Positions 1 through 7,886 are shown, numbered from the stretch's first letter. The stretch is 16,162 bases of DNA from Bacteroidota bacterium (GCA_947483095.1 CANKLD010000023.1:1-16162); one strand, 5' to 3'. The notes: generated by a model from the letters alone, not told the origin. Program-made: numbers and translations.

Positions 1-34
1 ACAACAGAGAGTAAACTAACCTAAAATTAATATT

Positions 35-508
35 ATGGATTTAAAAGAAATTCAAAACCTGATCAAGTTTGTTTCCAATTCGGGAGTTGCAGAAGTAAAA
101 CTAGAAATGGATGATGTAAAAATCACCATCAAAACTACGCTTGAAGGAACTACTCCGGAAATTACCTATTTACAACAAGCGCCGGTTGCACAAGCTGCTC
201 CTCAAGCTGCCCCAGCACCAGTTGCTGCAGCACCAGTTGCCGCTGCACCAGTTGCAGAAAACGCAAACTACATTACCGTAAAATCGCCAATGATTGGAAC
301 CTTCTATAGAAAACCATCACCAGACAAGCCTATGTTTGTTGAAGTAGGAAGCACTATTTCAAAAGGGGATGTAGTATGTGTTATTGAGGCGATGAAATTA
401 TTTAACGAAATTGAATCTGAAGTATCAGGTAAAATTGTTAAAATTTTAGTTGACGATATGTCACCAGTAGAATTTGACCAACCGTTATTTATAGTTGATC
501 CTTCTTAA
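35..508 (+). CDS. accB: Biotin carboxyl carrier protein of acetyl-CoA carboxylase (AccB)
   Basis: This cytoplasmic protein carries the biotin that is carboxylated by AccC and then donates the carboxyl group to acetyl-CoA, the first committed step of fatty-acid synthesis. At 157 residues it matches the usual BCCP length (about 156). Residues 1-45 form the N-terminal assembly region, 46-76 an Ala/Pro/Val linker, and 78-156 the biotinyl (lipoyl-like) domain. The biotinylation motif EAMKLFNEIE places the modified lysine at K121. The leader before the ATG is A/T-rich without a Shine-Dalgarno site, normal for Bacteroidota. It lies 79 bp before accC on the same strand and is probably co-transcribed with it. 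The promoter and any earlier operon gene lie outside the window; fabH is a common neighbour in this phylum but is not visible here. Confidence 0.97.
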   Translation: MDLKEIQNLIKFVSNSGVAEVKLEMDDVKITIKTTLEGTTPEITYLQQAPVAQAAPQAAPAPVAAAPVAAAPVAENANYITVKSPMIGTFYRKPSPDKPMFVEVGSTISKGDVVCVIEAMKLFNEIESEVSGKIVKILVDDMSPVEFDQPLFIVDPS

Positions 509-520
509 TTTGAAGAAGCG

Positions 521-540
521 AAGAGGTGATTTCACCACTT
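521..540 (+). repeat. Inverted repeat in the accB-accC spacer
   Basis: AAGAGGTGA at 521-529 and TCACCACTT at 532-540 pair over nine positions with one A-A mismatch around a 2-base centre. No T-run follows, so it does not look like a terminator. It could be an mRNA hairpin that processes or stabilises the accB-accC transcript, or a palindromic protein site. Function is unknown. Confidence 0.5.
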
Positions 541-545
541 AACTA

Positions 546-580
546 ATTTTCAAATTTTCAAATTGTATAATTTTCAAATT
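546..580 (+). repeat. Three copies of ATTTTCAAATT before accC
   Basis: The 11-mer ATTTTCAAATT occurs at 546-556, 554-564 and 570-580; the first two copies overlap. Together they fill the A/T-rich leader immediately before the accC start. Such low-complexity runs may help translation start in Bacteroidota, which lack Shine-Dalgarno sites, but no function can be assigned from the sequence alone. Confidence 0.5.
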
Positions 581-587
581 AAGAATG

Positions 588-1934
588 ATGTTTAAAAAAA
601 TATTAATTGCAAACAGGGGAGAAATAGCACTTCGTGTCATTAGAACCTGTAGAGAAATGGGAATCAAAACAGTAGCGGTTTATTCAACTGCTGATGCGGA
701 AAGTCTTCACGTGAAATTTGCTGATGAAGCCGTTTGCATTGGACCACCGCCAAGTAATCTTTCTTATTTAAAGATGTCGAATATTATTGCAGCAGCAGAA
801 ATTACAAATGCTGATGCCATTCATCCTGGTTATGGATTTCTTTCTGAAAATGCTAAGTTTTCAAAAATTTGTCAAGAACACGGCATCAAATTTATTGGTG
901 CTTCCCCAGAAATGATTGATAGAATGGGTGATAAAGCTTCCGCAAAATCAACAATGATTGAAGCCGGAGTTCCTTGTGTGCCAGGTTCTGTAGGGATTTT
1001 AGATTCTTTTGAAGAAGCCCAAAAATTATCTTTAGAAATGGGCTATCCTGTAATGCTAAAAGCTACCGCTGGTGGAGGAGGCAAAGGAATGCGTGCCGTT
1101 TGGAAAGCCGAAGATTTATTAAAAGCATGGGAAGGCGCTCGTCAAGAGTCGGCTGCGGCTTTTGGAAATGACGGCATGTATCTTGAAAAATTAATCGAAG
1201 AACCACGCCATATCGAAATTCAAGTGGTGGGTGATGCCTATGGAAAAGCTTGTCATTTATCAGAAAGAGATTGTTCGGTTCAACGTCGTCACCAAAAATT
1301 GACCGAGGAAACTCCGTCGCCATTTATGACCGATGAATTAAGAACCAGAATGGGCGAAGCGGCGGTTAAAGCTGCCGAATACATTAAATATGAAGGAGCA
1401 GGAACGGTAGAATTTTTAGTGGACAAACATAGAAACTTCTATTTCATGGAAATGAACACACGAATTCAAGTGGAGCACCCAATTACAGAGCAAGTGGTAG
1501 ATTACGACTTGATCCGTGAACAAATAATGGTAGCTGCAGGAATTCCAATTTCTGGGAAAAACTATTTACCCCAATTGCACGCTATTGAATGTAGAATTAA
1601 TGCGGAAGATCCGTACAATGATTTCCGCCCTTCACCAGGAAAAATCACTACTCTTCATGCGCCAGGAGGACACGGCGTTCGGTTAGATACGCACGTTTAT
1701 GCGGGTTACACGATTCCCCCAAATTATGACTCTATGATTGCTAAATTAATTACCACTGCTCAAACGCGTCAAGAAGCGATAAATAAGATGAAACGTGCTT
1801 TGGATGAATTTGTAATTGAAGGCGTTAAAACCACCATTCCTTTTCACCGTCAATTAATGGATGAAGAGCAATATGTAGCGGGAAATTATACTACTGCTTT
1901 TATGGATACATTCAAAATGAACGATCCAGAATAA
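588..1934 (+). CDS. accC: Biotin carboxylase subunit of acetyl-CoA carboxylase (AccC)
   Basis: This ATP-grasp enzyme carboxylates biotin on AccB with bicarbonate and ATP. Numbering from the upstream ATG at 585: the N-terminal domain opens with [14 protein letters not shown], the glycine-rich ATP loop GGGGKGMR is at 163-170, the metal and biotin site [11 protein letters not shown] at 289-299, and the carboxylase C-terminal domain runs from about 336. The length (448-449 residues) is typical. Two ATGs stand in tandem at 585 and 588. I chose 588 because [12 protein letters not shown] aligns better with family N-termini; 585 would add only one methionine. The gene ends just before a strong hairpin terminator. 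No frameshift or missing catalytic motif was seen. Confidence 0.97.
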   Translation: MFKKILIANRGEIALRVIRTCREMGIKTVAVYSTADAESLHVKFADEAVCIGPPPSNLSYLKMSNIIAAAEITNADAIHPGYGFLSENAKFSKICQEHGIKFIGASPEMIDRMGDKASAKSTMIEAGVPCVPGSVGILDSFEEAQKLSLEMGYPVMLKATAGGGGKGMRAVWKAEDLLKAWEGARQESAAAFGNDGMYLEKLIEEPRHIEIQVVGDAYGKACHLSERDCSVQRRHQKLTEETPSPFMTDELRTRMGEAAVKAAEYIKYEGAGTVEFLVDKHRNFYFMEMNTRIQVEHPITEQVVDYDLIREQIMVAAGIPISGKNYLPQLHAIECRINAEDPYNDFRPSPGKITTLHAPGGHGVRLDTHVYAGYTIPPNYDSMIAKLITTAQTRQEAINKMKRALDEFVIEGVKTTIPFHRQLMDEEQYVAGNYTTAFMDTFKMNDPE

Positions 1935-1953
1935 AGCGAAATCTATATAATAA

Positions 1954-1983
1954 AAAAATCCCATTCTTTCGAGTGGGATTTTT
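1954..1983 (+). terminator. Intrinsic terminator of accB-accC
   Basis: A 13-pair stem (1954-1966 with 1971-1983) closes a TTTC tetraloop and is followed by TTATTTTT-like sequence. Its core is ATCCCA/TGGGAT. The only non-Watson-Crick pair is U1964-G1973, allowed on the plus-strand RNA but an A-C mismatch on the minus strand, so it is best suited to accC. It starts 20 bp after the accC stop codon. Confidence 0.9.
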
Positions 1984-1988
1984 ATTTT

Positions 1989-2020
1989 TAAAAAGAGCTA
2001 CATCAATGCAACTCTTTTTA
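1989..2020 (-). terminator. Intrinsic terminator of the receptor-lipoprotein operon
   Basis: Read on the minus strand, 2020-2007 pairs with 2002-1989 over 14 positions around a TTGA tetraloop, ending in CTCTTTTT. Two pairs (2011/1998 and 2009/2000) are G-U wobbles on the minus-strand RNA and would be mismatches on the plus strand. It lies 16 bp beyond the stop codon of the lipoprotein gene, so the two convergent operons have separate terminators placed side by side. Confidence 0.8.
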
Positions 2021-2035
2021 TATAATACTATAGGG

Positions 2036-3388
2036 CTAGTTTCCTAAAATTTTCACATTATCAATTTCCCAAGTAGAAGCAGCCGTAGTTGACGAGGTAT
2101 ATTTAAACGCCACATAAACAGTGCTATTTCCAGCACCAACGAAAGAACTTAATGATAGATTTCCTGAATTAGTCCAAACATAATTACCAGCAGAAAGTGC
2201 TGCCCCTGTTAAGGTAGTCCAAGTCACCCCTGCAGCATATGGATTTCCAGTTCCAGAATAGTTTTTAGACACTAAAACTACAATAGGATCTCCTGTAAAT
2301 TTATAGGCATTATCAAAAGACAAAGTAGCGGTTGTTAATGTAGATAAATTTTGAACTGGAGAAATCAACCAATCTTCGTTAGCTCTATTAGCAGTTGCAT
2401 AACCAGACATTTTAGCCATTGACCCTGGATTTCCATAAATTGTACTGTGTGCCCATACTTCAGCCCCAGTCACACTAAAAGCAGTCCAAGAAGCGATACC
2501 ACCATCAAAAGTTTCATTTAACAATGGAGAAAATCTTGGCGCTGTTAATTTGATATCGGCTTCAGTTCGTACCATAAATTGATAATCAGTATTGTATTTT
2601 GTCATAATTCCTCTAATTTTTCCACTTCCTGAAGCGACTGCTTTTGAAGCAAAATTAGAATAACCGCTAGTTCTAAAAATTACTGAACTACCGTTAAAAT
2701 CTTGAATTCTTCTGTTGGTAGCTCCACCAATAGTATTTGGATTGGATGGGCTTGGATCATAATAAGTACTGTTGGCAACAACATCATTGTTCACAAATTG
2801 AACTCTGTCAAGTTCAATTAATTTATTTAAATAGGCTCCACCACTTACTGCTTGGTCAATAGTTACTCGTTGAACTAATTGATCTTCATTTACAGCAGTA
2901 CAAGTTCTATTTACCGAAGCTCTGAAATCAGTTTCTGACATTCTTCCTACTTCAGCACCCCCAGAAGAGTTGGCATAAAGTCCACCAATTCTCATCCCAT
3001 CGTATTTTACATCTTTATATAAACCATCCATTTTAATTAGAACTTTTCTTCCTGGCTCGAAATTAATAAAGGTAGAAGAGGCATCAACAGGAACACTAAA
3101 AGCTTTTGTTCCATCTAATGTTTGAAAAGAAATTGATTTGAAGAAATTACCTCCAATATCGCTAGAGGTAACATAAGCTTCAATTACATCAGAAACACCA
3201 GGCACAATGCTAGAATGAACCGCGACAACTGCTCCAGCAGAAATTTGAGAAACTTCTCTGTTTTTCACTAATGAGGTTTCTGAACAGTCCCCTAGGGTAG
3301 GTGTTCCAAACTCATCTTTTACACAACTAGTAAACAATCCTGCAGAAAGGATACTAAAAAATACTGATTTTAAAATTATTGATTTCAT
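2036..3388 (-). CDS. DUF5689 / choice-of-anchor J family lipoprotein, probably surface-exposed
   Basis: The product has 450 residues. Residues 1-21 form a lipoprotein signal peptide ending in LFTS before C22. The mature N-terminus CVKDEF resembles the K-(D/E)2 export signal that sends Flavobacteriia lipoproteins to the outer leaflet. Residues about 67-135 (AYVTSSDIGGNFFKSISFQ, then EPGRKVLIKMDGLY) match my recollection of DUF5689, an OB-fold-like module. Residues about 183-282 look like a second OB-like module (QDFNGSSVIFRTSGY, then GKIRGIMTKYNTDYQFMVR). Residues about 288-448 resemble a choice-of-anchor J beta-sandwich (NETFDGGIASW, NEDWLISP, STWEIDNVKI). It starts 20 bp after the TonB receptor gene and must be co-transcribed with it, taking the place a SusD protein often holds. 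I infer a substrate-binding role. Domain names come from pattern recognition, not a search. Confidence 0.85.
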   Translation of the reverse strand: MKSIILKSVFFSILSAGLFTSCVKDEFGTPTLGDCSETSLVKNREVSQISAGAVVAVHSSIVPGVSDVIEAYVTSSDIGGNFFKSISFQTLDGTKAFSVPVDASSTFINFEPGRKVLIKMDGLYKDVKYDGMRIGGLYANSSGGAEVGRMSETDFRASVNRTCTAVNEDQLVQRVTIDQAVSGGAYLNKLIELDRVQFVNNDVVANSTYYDPSPSNPNTIGGATNRRIQDFNGSSVIFRTSGYSNFASKAVASGSGKIRGIMTKYNTDYQFMVRTEADIKLTAPRFSPLLNETFDGGIASWTAFSVTGAEVWAHSTIYGNPGSMAKMSGYATANRANEDWLISPVQNLSTLTTATLSFDNAYKFTGDPIVVLVSKNYSGTGNPYAAGVTWTTLTGAALSAGNYVWTNSGNLSLSSFVGAGNSTVYVAFKYTSSTTAASTWEIDNVKILGN

Positions 3389-3408
3389 ATTTTTGTTATT
3401 TATTTTTA

Positions 3409-6276
3409 TTAGAAATTGAGGTATAAATTTAAGAAATAGGTTCTTCCGAAACCGTAAAAATATCTAGGGGCAAATGCCGGAGTTCCACTTGAAACGTCTT
3501 GGTTTAATTGTCGGTAGTTGGAGTTTCTTGCTTGCTCAAATCCCCCTGTTTTGTATACAATGTCCATAACATTATTAACACTTGCAAAGAATCCAAAGGT
3601 GTTATCTCCAACTTTCCAAGATTTTCCACCAACTAAATTTAATAAAGCAAAATTATCAAATTTTTCTTGCTTTAGCAATTCGTTTGCTCTAGCTTGTGTG
3701 GCCTCAGGGAATGGATTGTTATTAACCCCAAGCGGATCCGTAAAAAAGCGATCAGTTCTTGTAATTGGGGCAACATCAATATAGTTATTAGCAAGGTAGT
3801 TTATATTAGCGCCAACCCACCAGAATTTAGGATCTCTATATTCAACTCCAAAGGAAGCAGCTGCTTGCGGCATACCTGATTGTTTGTAATTTTTCAATTT
3901 AGACTGTCCATAATCATTTAATGGCATAGGATTATCAACAGTTGCGGCAGCATCTGAACTTACTTTTACATTTGGATTGCTGTCAAAAATATAGTCGCCA
4001 TAAGCAATGCTAGTCGTAATTTTAATAGTTGAAGTAATAGGATATTCAGCGCCAAATTCAATCCCTGCGTTTCTCTTATCTATATTAGTAACGGTTTCTG
4101 CTACAAAGACATTGCTTTCATTTGCATCAGTTGCCGGATCATCAATTCCTGCACCGTCTCCAAAAAAGAAGGAAGTTTCGGTTTGATTTTGAATTTTAGA
4201 ATAAAAAGCCGTCAATCGCAATTTTAATTTTGGAGCAGAAATGATATAACTCGCATCGGCACTAGAAACAGTTTCATTTGAAACCCCGTCAGTTACATTA
4301 TTAGCAACTCTGGCATTATTAAATACATTTCTTAAACTTGGCGCTTTTGACATGTAAACACCATTGAAGTTAACGTATTGACGTCCTGAAATTTTGTAGG
4401 TTAAACCTCCTTTAAATCCAAAATTATCAAATACTTTTTTCGAGCTATAGCCATAAGAATTGGAAGCGTAGTAGCCATTTTTAAATAAACCTTCTCTTTC
4501 ATATTCCGAACGAGAGAAAGATTGGGCTAAATAAAAGTCAACTTTTTTGTAAACAAATTTGAATTGGGTAAAGGCATCAATTTTAGTGGTATGCAAATTA
4601 TAATTGTAACCATAAATATCTCCTTTTCCAACCACTCTATTTGGATTGTTCAAATCAGATTGTTGTTGGTCACCAACGCCAAATAAATTTAAGTCGTTGA
4701 AACCAATACCTCCTAATAAATCAAGCATGTTTTTAAAATTATGCGATTTCAATTTAGTAAAACTTCCTCCTGCATTTAATATTATATTATCTGAAAGCTG
4801 AGAGCTTAATATTGAATTTGCAACCATCTGAGTGTCATCGGTACGGTCTTCAAATAGAACGTATTTACTAGTTCCGCTAATAGAATTGGCACGATACATT
4901 GACGTCCAATCTATTTGTTTATTAGTGAAAAAGTTGGCATTTAGAGATCCAATATATGCAGGGTTAGTTGGATCATTAGGATTGTATAAACTTATACCTC
5001 CCAAACCACCCGGAAGATACGCAGCTGGATTTTGAAGCGTTACTGCAGCAGGGTCATTTTCAAATAATGAAGAATAATAACTAGGTAAATTTCTGTAATA
5101 GGTAGGATCAGGATTGTTTGCTCCTTGAAAGTCAATTCTACTATTTCCAATTTTTCCTGTTTGATAAGAAACATTGATATTCAAATTGGTTTTTGAAGAT
5201 AGTTTCCAATAATTACTTAATATAAACAATGGTTCTTCAACCGTTTTTATTCTAGAATTTCTTTTTTCTCCATTTTGCCAACCCCAGTAAGAATTGTATT
5301 TTTCACCACCAAGATTAGTTACCTCTTGTGTATTTGGCGAATTTTTAGCTCTACTATTTTGTCCGAAAATAGCAGTAAAATTTAAGCTATTATTTTTAGT
5401 AATTTTTCGTTCAACTGTTGCAAAAAAGGAATTGGCACTATAATTTGTACCCTGAAAATACCCTTCTTGCGCCCAACGTCTGGAAGCAGAAATAGTATAA
5501 GCCCATCCGTCACTTCTCATACCAGAAGCGACAGTTCCCATAATTCTTCCAGTATAATTAGTATTCGTTCCTCCAAAAGAAATTCTATTTCCTGGACGGT
5601 ATAAAGAAGCTCTAGTGTTTATTTCATTAGTTCCTAAAATTCCTCCAAAAGTATAATCAGACGGAGCAGAACCATTGGTAAACTCTTGATTACGAGTAGC
5701 GTCATTCAACCCACCCCAATTACTATATTGAGGTCTTCCGTCATAGATTTTGTTCATGGAAATCCCATTAATCATGGTAACCCCATATTCATTATCTAAA
5801 CCTCTCATTTTGAAACGAGCCTGACCCCAGTTAAAAGCTGCCGATTGTTGGAACACATCTCTTGATGCTTGAAGCAAACTTGAAGTGCTTTCAGAACCAC
5901 TGTTGTCATCACCCAAATCGGAATCGGTAATAGTAATTAAACTTAATTGTCTTTCAGCGGTAATATCAGATTCTAAAATAATAGTTCCTAAATCCAATAT
6001 CTTTCCAGCTACAATTTCAACAGGAAGTAATTGGTCTTTATAACCGGTAATTTTAATTTGAACCAATTGATTGCCAATTGCTACAGTTTCAAAAATAAAT
6101 TTACCTTCCCCATTGGTGAGCTGAGTTAAATTTGAATTTTGAATAGAGGCAATGGCATTTTGTAATGGTTTTTGAGTTTTAGCATCTACTACCTTTCCGG
6201 AAATTCCAGAAATATTTTGAGCAAAAACAAAAAACACTTGCATTACAAATAAGGAACTAATAAAGAGTTTTTTCAT
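3409..6276 (-). CDS. TonB-dependent outer-membrane receptor with carboxypeptidase-regulatory-like N-terminus
   Basis: This is an outer-membrane beta-barrel that imports a large substrate using TonB-ExbB energy. Of 955 residues, 1-19/20 are a signal peptide ending in VFAQ. Residues 22-103 are a carboxypeptidase-regulatory-like (CarbopepD_reg) domain with ISGKVVDAKTQKPLQNA and TNGEGKF. Residues about 105-240 are the plug (RFKMRGLDNEYGVTMINGIS), and the rest is barrel, ending in an aromatic strand YFLNLYLNF as outer-membrane barrels do. It is first in an operon with the lipoprotein downstream (20 bp gap) and is divergent from the exported nuclease-like gene. No SusD gene follows, so it is not a standard glycan-uptake pair. 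The substrate is unknown; the context suggests a nucleic acid or phosphodiester. A predicted promoter lies about 55 bp upstream. Confidence 0.92.
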   Translation of the reverse strand: MKKLFISSLFVMQVFFVFAQNISGISGKVVDAKTQKPLQNAIASIQNSNLTQLTNGEGKFIFETVAIGNQLVQIKITGYKDQLLPVEIVAGKILDLGTIILESDITAERQLSLITITDSDLGDDNSGSESTSSLLQASRDVFQQSAAFNWGQARFKMRGLDNEYGVTMINGISMNKIYDGRPQYSNWGGLNDATRNQEFTNGSAPSDYTFGGILGTNEINTRASLYRPGNRISFGGTNTNYTGRIMGTVASGMRSDGWAYTISASRRWAQEGYFQGTNYSANSFFATVERKITKNNSLNFTAIFGQNSRAKNSPNTQEVTNLGGEKYNSYWGWQNGEKRNSRIKTVEEPLFILSNYWKLSSKTNLNINVSYQTGKIGNSRIDFQGANNPDPTYYRNLPSYYSSLFENDPAAVTLQNPAAYLPGGLGGISLYNPNDPTNPAYIGSLNANFFTNKQIDWTSMYRANSISGTSKYVLFEDRTDDTQMVANSILSSQLSDNIILNAGGSFTKLKSHNFKNMLDLLGGIGFNDLNLFGVGDQQQSDLNNPNRVVGKGDIYGYNYNLHTTKIDAFTQFKFVYKKVDFYLAQSFSRSEYEREGLFKNGYYASNSYGYSSKKVFDNFGFKGGLTYKISGRQYVNFNGVYMSKAPSLRNVFNNARVANNVTDGVSNETVSSADASYIISAPKLKLRLTAFYSKIQNQTETSFFFGDGAGIDDPATDANESNVFVAETVTNIDKRNAGIEFGAEYPITSTIKITTSIAYGDYIFDSNPNVKVSSDAAATVDNPMPLNDYGQSKLKNYKQSGMPQAAASFGVEYRDPKFWWVGANINYLANNYIDVAPITRTDRFFTDPLGVNNNPFPEATQARANELLKQEKFDNFALLNLVGGKSWKVGDNTFGFFASVNNVMDIVYKTGGFEQARNSNYRQLNQDVSSGTPAFAPRYFYGFGRTYFLNLYLNF

Positions 6277-6329
6277 ATAGTATTTTTAAATTAACCCGGC
6301 TTTTTAATTTATTTAGAATTTAGGGCTTA

Positions 6330-6362
6330 CAAATTTACAAGAATTAATGTTACAAATTTCAA
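6330..6362 (-). promoter_or_regulatory. Predicted promoter of the receptor-lipoprotein operon
   Basis: On the minus strand, TAAATTTG (6337-6330) matches the Bacteroidota -7 consensus TAnnTTTG. A TTG at 6362-6360 lies 22 bp upstream as a candidate -33 element. The implied start of transcription is near 6325, giving a leader of about 50 nt. The -7 element overlaps the first copy of the TTACAAATTT direct repeat. Confidence 0.5.
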
Positions 6363-6551
6363 TATAGTAATCGTTTGTGTTAAAATTGTTAATTTATTTA
6401 CATTTAAATACAACGTAATTGATGGTGTAATGATTTAAAAGATTCAATTTTAGCGTATTCACAATCAGTTGCGAATTTCTTAAAAGGGACTCAATAATCA
6501 TCAATTATTAATTTCTTAATATGGTTATGGTATTAATCTGTAATAATATTT

Positions 6552-6559
6552 TACATTTG
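6552..6559 (+). promoter_or_regulatory. Predicted -7 element for the exported EEP enzyme
   Basis: TACATTTG matches the consensus TAnnTTTG and lies 46 bp before the ATG, implying a leader of about 40 nt. No clear TTG was found at the expected -33 spacing, so the promoter may be weak or need an activator. Confidence 0.5.
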
Positions 6560-6605
6560 TACCCCTTTTGTATTAAAGTCGAGGATATATTAAAACTGAA
6601 ATTCT

Positions 6606-7715
6606 ATGAACTTAAGAAATAAAATCACGCTACTTTTTCTGATTTTTACAATTATTTGCAGCAATGCGCAGCAAAAGAAATTTTCTGTTCATACAGTGGC
6701 TTTCTATAATTTAGAAAACTTATTTGACACCATAAACAACCCAAACTTTGACGAAGAATGGTTGCCAAATGGGGCGCAAAACTGGACCTCTGAAAAATAC
6801 AATAAGAAATTAGAAAATTTAGCAAGAGTGCTTTCAGAAATTGGAACAGGGGAAAATCCAAATTCTCCAACATTAATTGGCGGTTCAGAAATTGAAAACA
6901 GAGGTGTTTTGGAAGACTTAGTAAAACAACCTAAACTGGCCGTAAACGATTATGGAATAGTGCATTATGAATCCCCTGACAAACGCGGAATTGATGTGGC
7001 GCTTTTATACCAAAAAAAGCACTTTAAGCCTATAAGTTCCGTTAATATACCTTTACTTGTTTATAGAAACAATTCTAAAATTGTAGAGAAAAATACTGGC
7101 GAAACCGCCGAAGACAAAGCCGATAGCGATAAAAATGAAGTGGCAATAGACAACCGAGTTTACACAAGAGATGTATTATTAGTAACCGGAATGTTAGATG
7201 GTGATGAGGTAAATATCATTGTAAATCACTGGCCCTCACGATCTGGTGGTGAAAAAAAGAGCAGCCCTTTTAGAGAAGCAGCTGGAAGATTAAACAGAAA
7301 AATTATGGATTCAATTTATAAAATAAATCCAATTGCCAAAATAATAATTATGGGCGATTTAAACGATGGCACCTACAATAAAAGCGTAAAAGAGGGGATT
7401 GAAGCAAAATTAAAAAAGGAAGAAGTGAAACAATTCGGGGTTTACAATCCGTTTGAGCAAATGGCAATTGACGGGAATTCTTCCCTTTTTTATAGAGATG
7501 CCGGAGATATTTTCGACCAAATAATGGTTTCCGAAACATTAATTAAAAAAGACTATTCGTCCTATAAATATTGGAAATCAGGAATTTACAACAAACCTTT
7601 TATGATACAAACCACCGGCCAATACAAAGGATATCCACTAAGGCACACCATAAACGAGGTAGGTTTTAGCGACCACTTTCCAGTTTATATTTATCTAATA
7701 AAAGAGGAAAAATAA
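6606..7715 (+). CDS. Exported endonuclease/exonuclease/phosphatase (EEP) family enzyme
   Basis: The 369-residue product begins with a Sec signal peptide (about residues 1-21, hydrophobic LLFLIFTIICSNAQ). The cysteine at 18 lacks a proper lipobox, so type I cleavage is likely. The EEP (DNase I-like) catalytic set is complete: YNLEN at 34-38, SEIEN with metal-binding E95, KRGIDVALLY at 127-135, NHWPSRSGG with H208, GDLND with D251 and N253, DIFDQ with D304, and SDH at 355-357. The family hydrolyses phosphodiesters or phosphomonoesters. This extracellular branch is usually called an endonuclease, but the exact substrate cannot be read from sequence. No T9SS sorting domain is present, so it may be periplasmic or be released another way. 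It is divergent from the receptor operon, suggesting that its products are the imported substrate. Confidence 0.9.
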   Translation: MNLRNKITLLFLIFTIICSNAQQKKFSVHTVAFYNLENLFDTINNPNFDEEWLPNGAQNWTSEKYNKKLENLARVLSEIGTGENPNSPTLIGGSEIENRGVLEDLVKQPKLAVNDYGIVHYESPDKRGIDVALLYQKKHFKPISSVNIPLLVYRNNSKIVEKNTGETAEDKADSDKNEVAIDNRVYTRDVLLVTGMLDGDEVNIIVNHWPSRSGGEKKSSPFREAAGRLNRKIMDSIYKINPIAKIIIMGDLNDGTYNKSVKEGIEAKLKKEEVKQFGVYNPFEQMAIDGNSSLFYRDAGDIFDQIMVSETLIKKDYSSYKYWKSGIYNKPFMIQTTGQYKGYPLRHTINEVGFSDHFPVYIYLIKEEK

Positions 7716-7717
7716 AT

Positions 7718-7751
7718 AAAAAACCGCTATTCAATCGAGTAGCGGTTTTTT
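7718..7751 (+). terminator. Intrinsic terminator of the exported EEP enzyme gene
   Basis: A 15-pair stem (7718-7732 with 7737-7751) with core CCGCTA/TAGCGG closes an AATC tetraloop and ends in a run of seven T. The U7730-G7739 pair is a wobble on the plus-strand RNA and a mismatch on the minus strand, so it serves the upstream gene. It begins two bases after the stop codon. Confidence 0.93.
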
Positions 7752-7786
7752 TGTATTCCCTATGTATTTGCGAAACACAATTAAGT

Positions 7787-7886
7787 TGTCATTGCTAGTT
7801 TTTACTAAGCAATTAGGAGCTAATCCGGCTATCATTCCAAATCCTCGCTAAAAAGCTCGGGATTTTCCCTTCTATCCGGGCTAGGG
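7787..7886. repeat. Composite hairpin-rich non-coding repeat, REP-like
   Basis: Three nested or adjacent inverted repeats fill this stretch. ATTGCTAGT (7791-7799) pairs with ACTAAGCAAT (7804-7813), one base bulged. CTAATCCGG (7820-7828) pairs with CCGGGCTAG (7876-7884), with one mismatch and one wobble. Inside that, AAATCC (7839-7844) pairs with GGATTT (7860-7865). The first part resembles a decayed form of the widespread GTCATTGCGAG...CGAAGCAAT repeat. The second, opening with GGAGCTAATCCGG, resembles an interspersed element I recall from Flavobacterium genomes. No ORF is present. Family assignment is from memory. Confidence 0.55.

Larger units (their letters stand above)
6277..6605. other. 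329-bp divergent intergenic region (receptor operon / exported EEP enzyme)
   Basis: This is the only stretch over 300 bp without a gene. It is very AT-rich and holds one predicted promoter for each side (minus near 6330-6362, plus at 6552-6559). It also holds a 10-bp direct repeat, TTACAAATTT, at 6327-6336 and 6350-6359, with a third TTACAA at 6335-6340. A 6-bp inverted repeat, AATAAT/ATTATT, lies at 6493-6498 and 6504-6509. No small ORF or RNA gene was recognised. Confidence 0.6.

Noticed and set aside
2036..3388. The lipoprotein as a SusD-type glycan-binding partner
   Set aside because: It lacks SusD features (helical TPR-like composition, length near 500-600) and instead shows beta-rich DUF5689 and anchor-J-like segments.
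6493..6509. AATAAT/ATTATT inverted repeat as a terminator or operator
   Set aside because: The arms are six A/T bases only, expected by chance in this composition, and it ends no gene.
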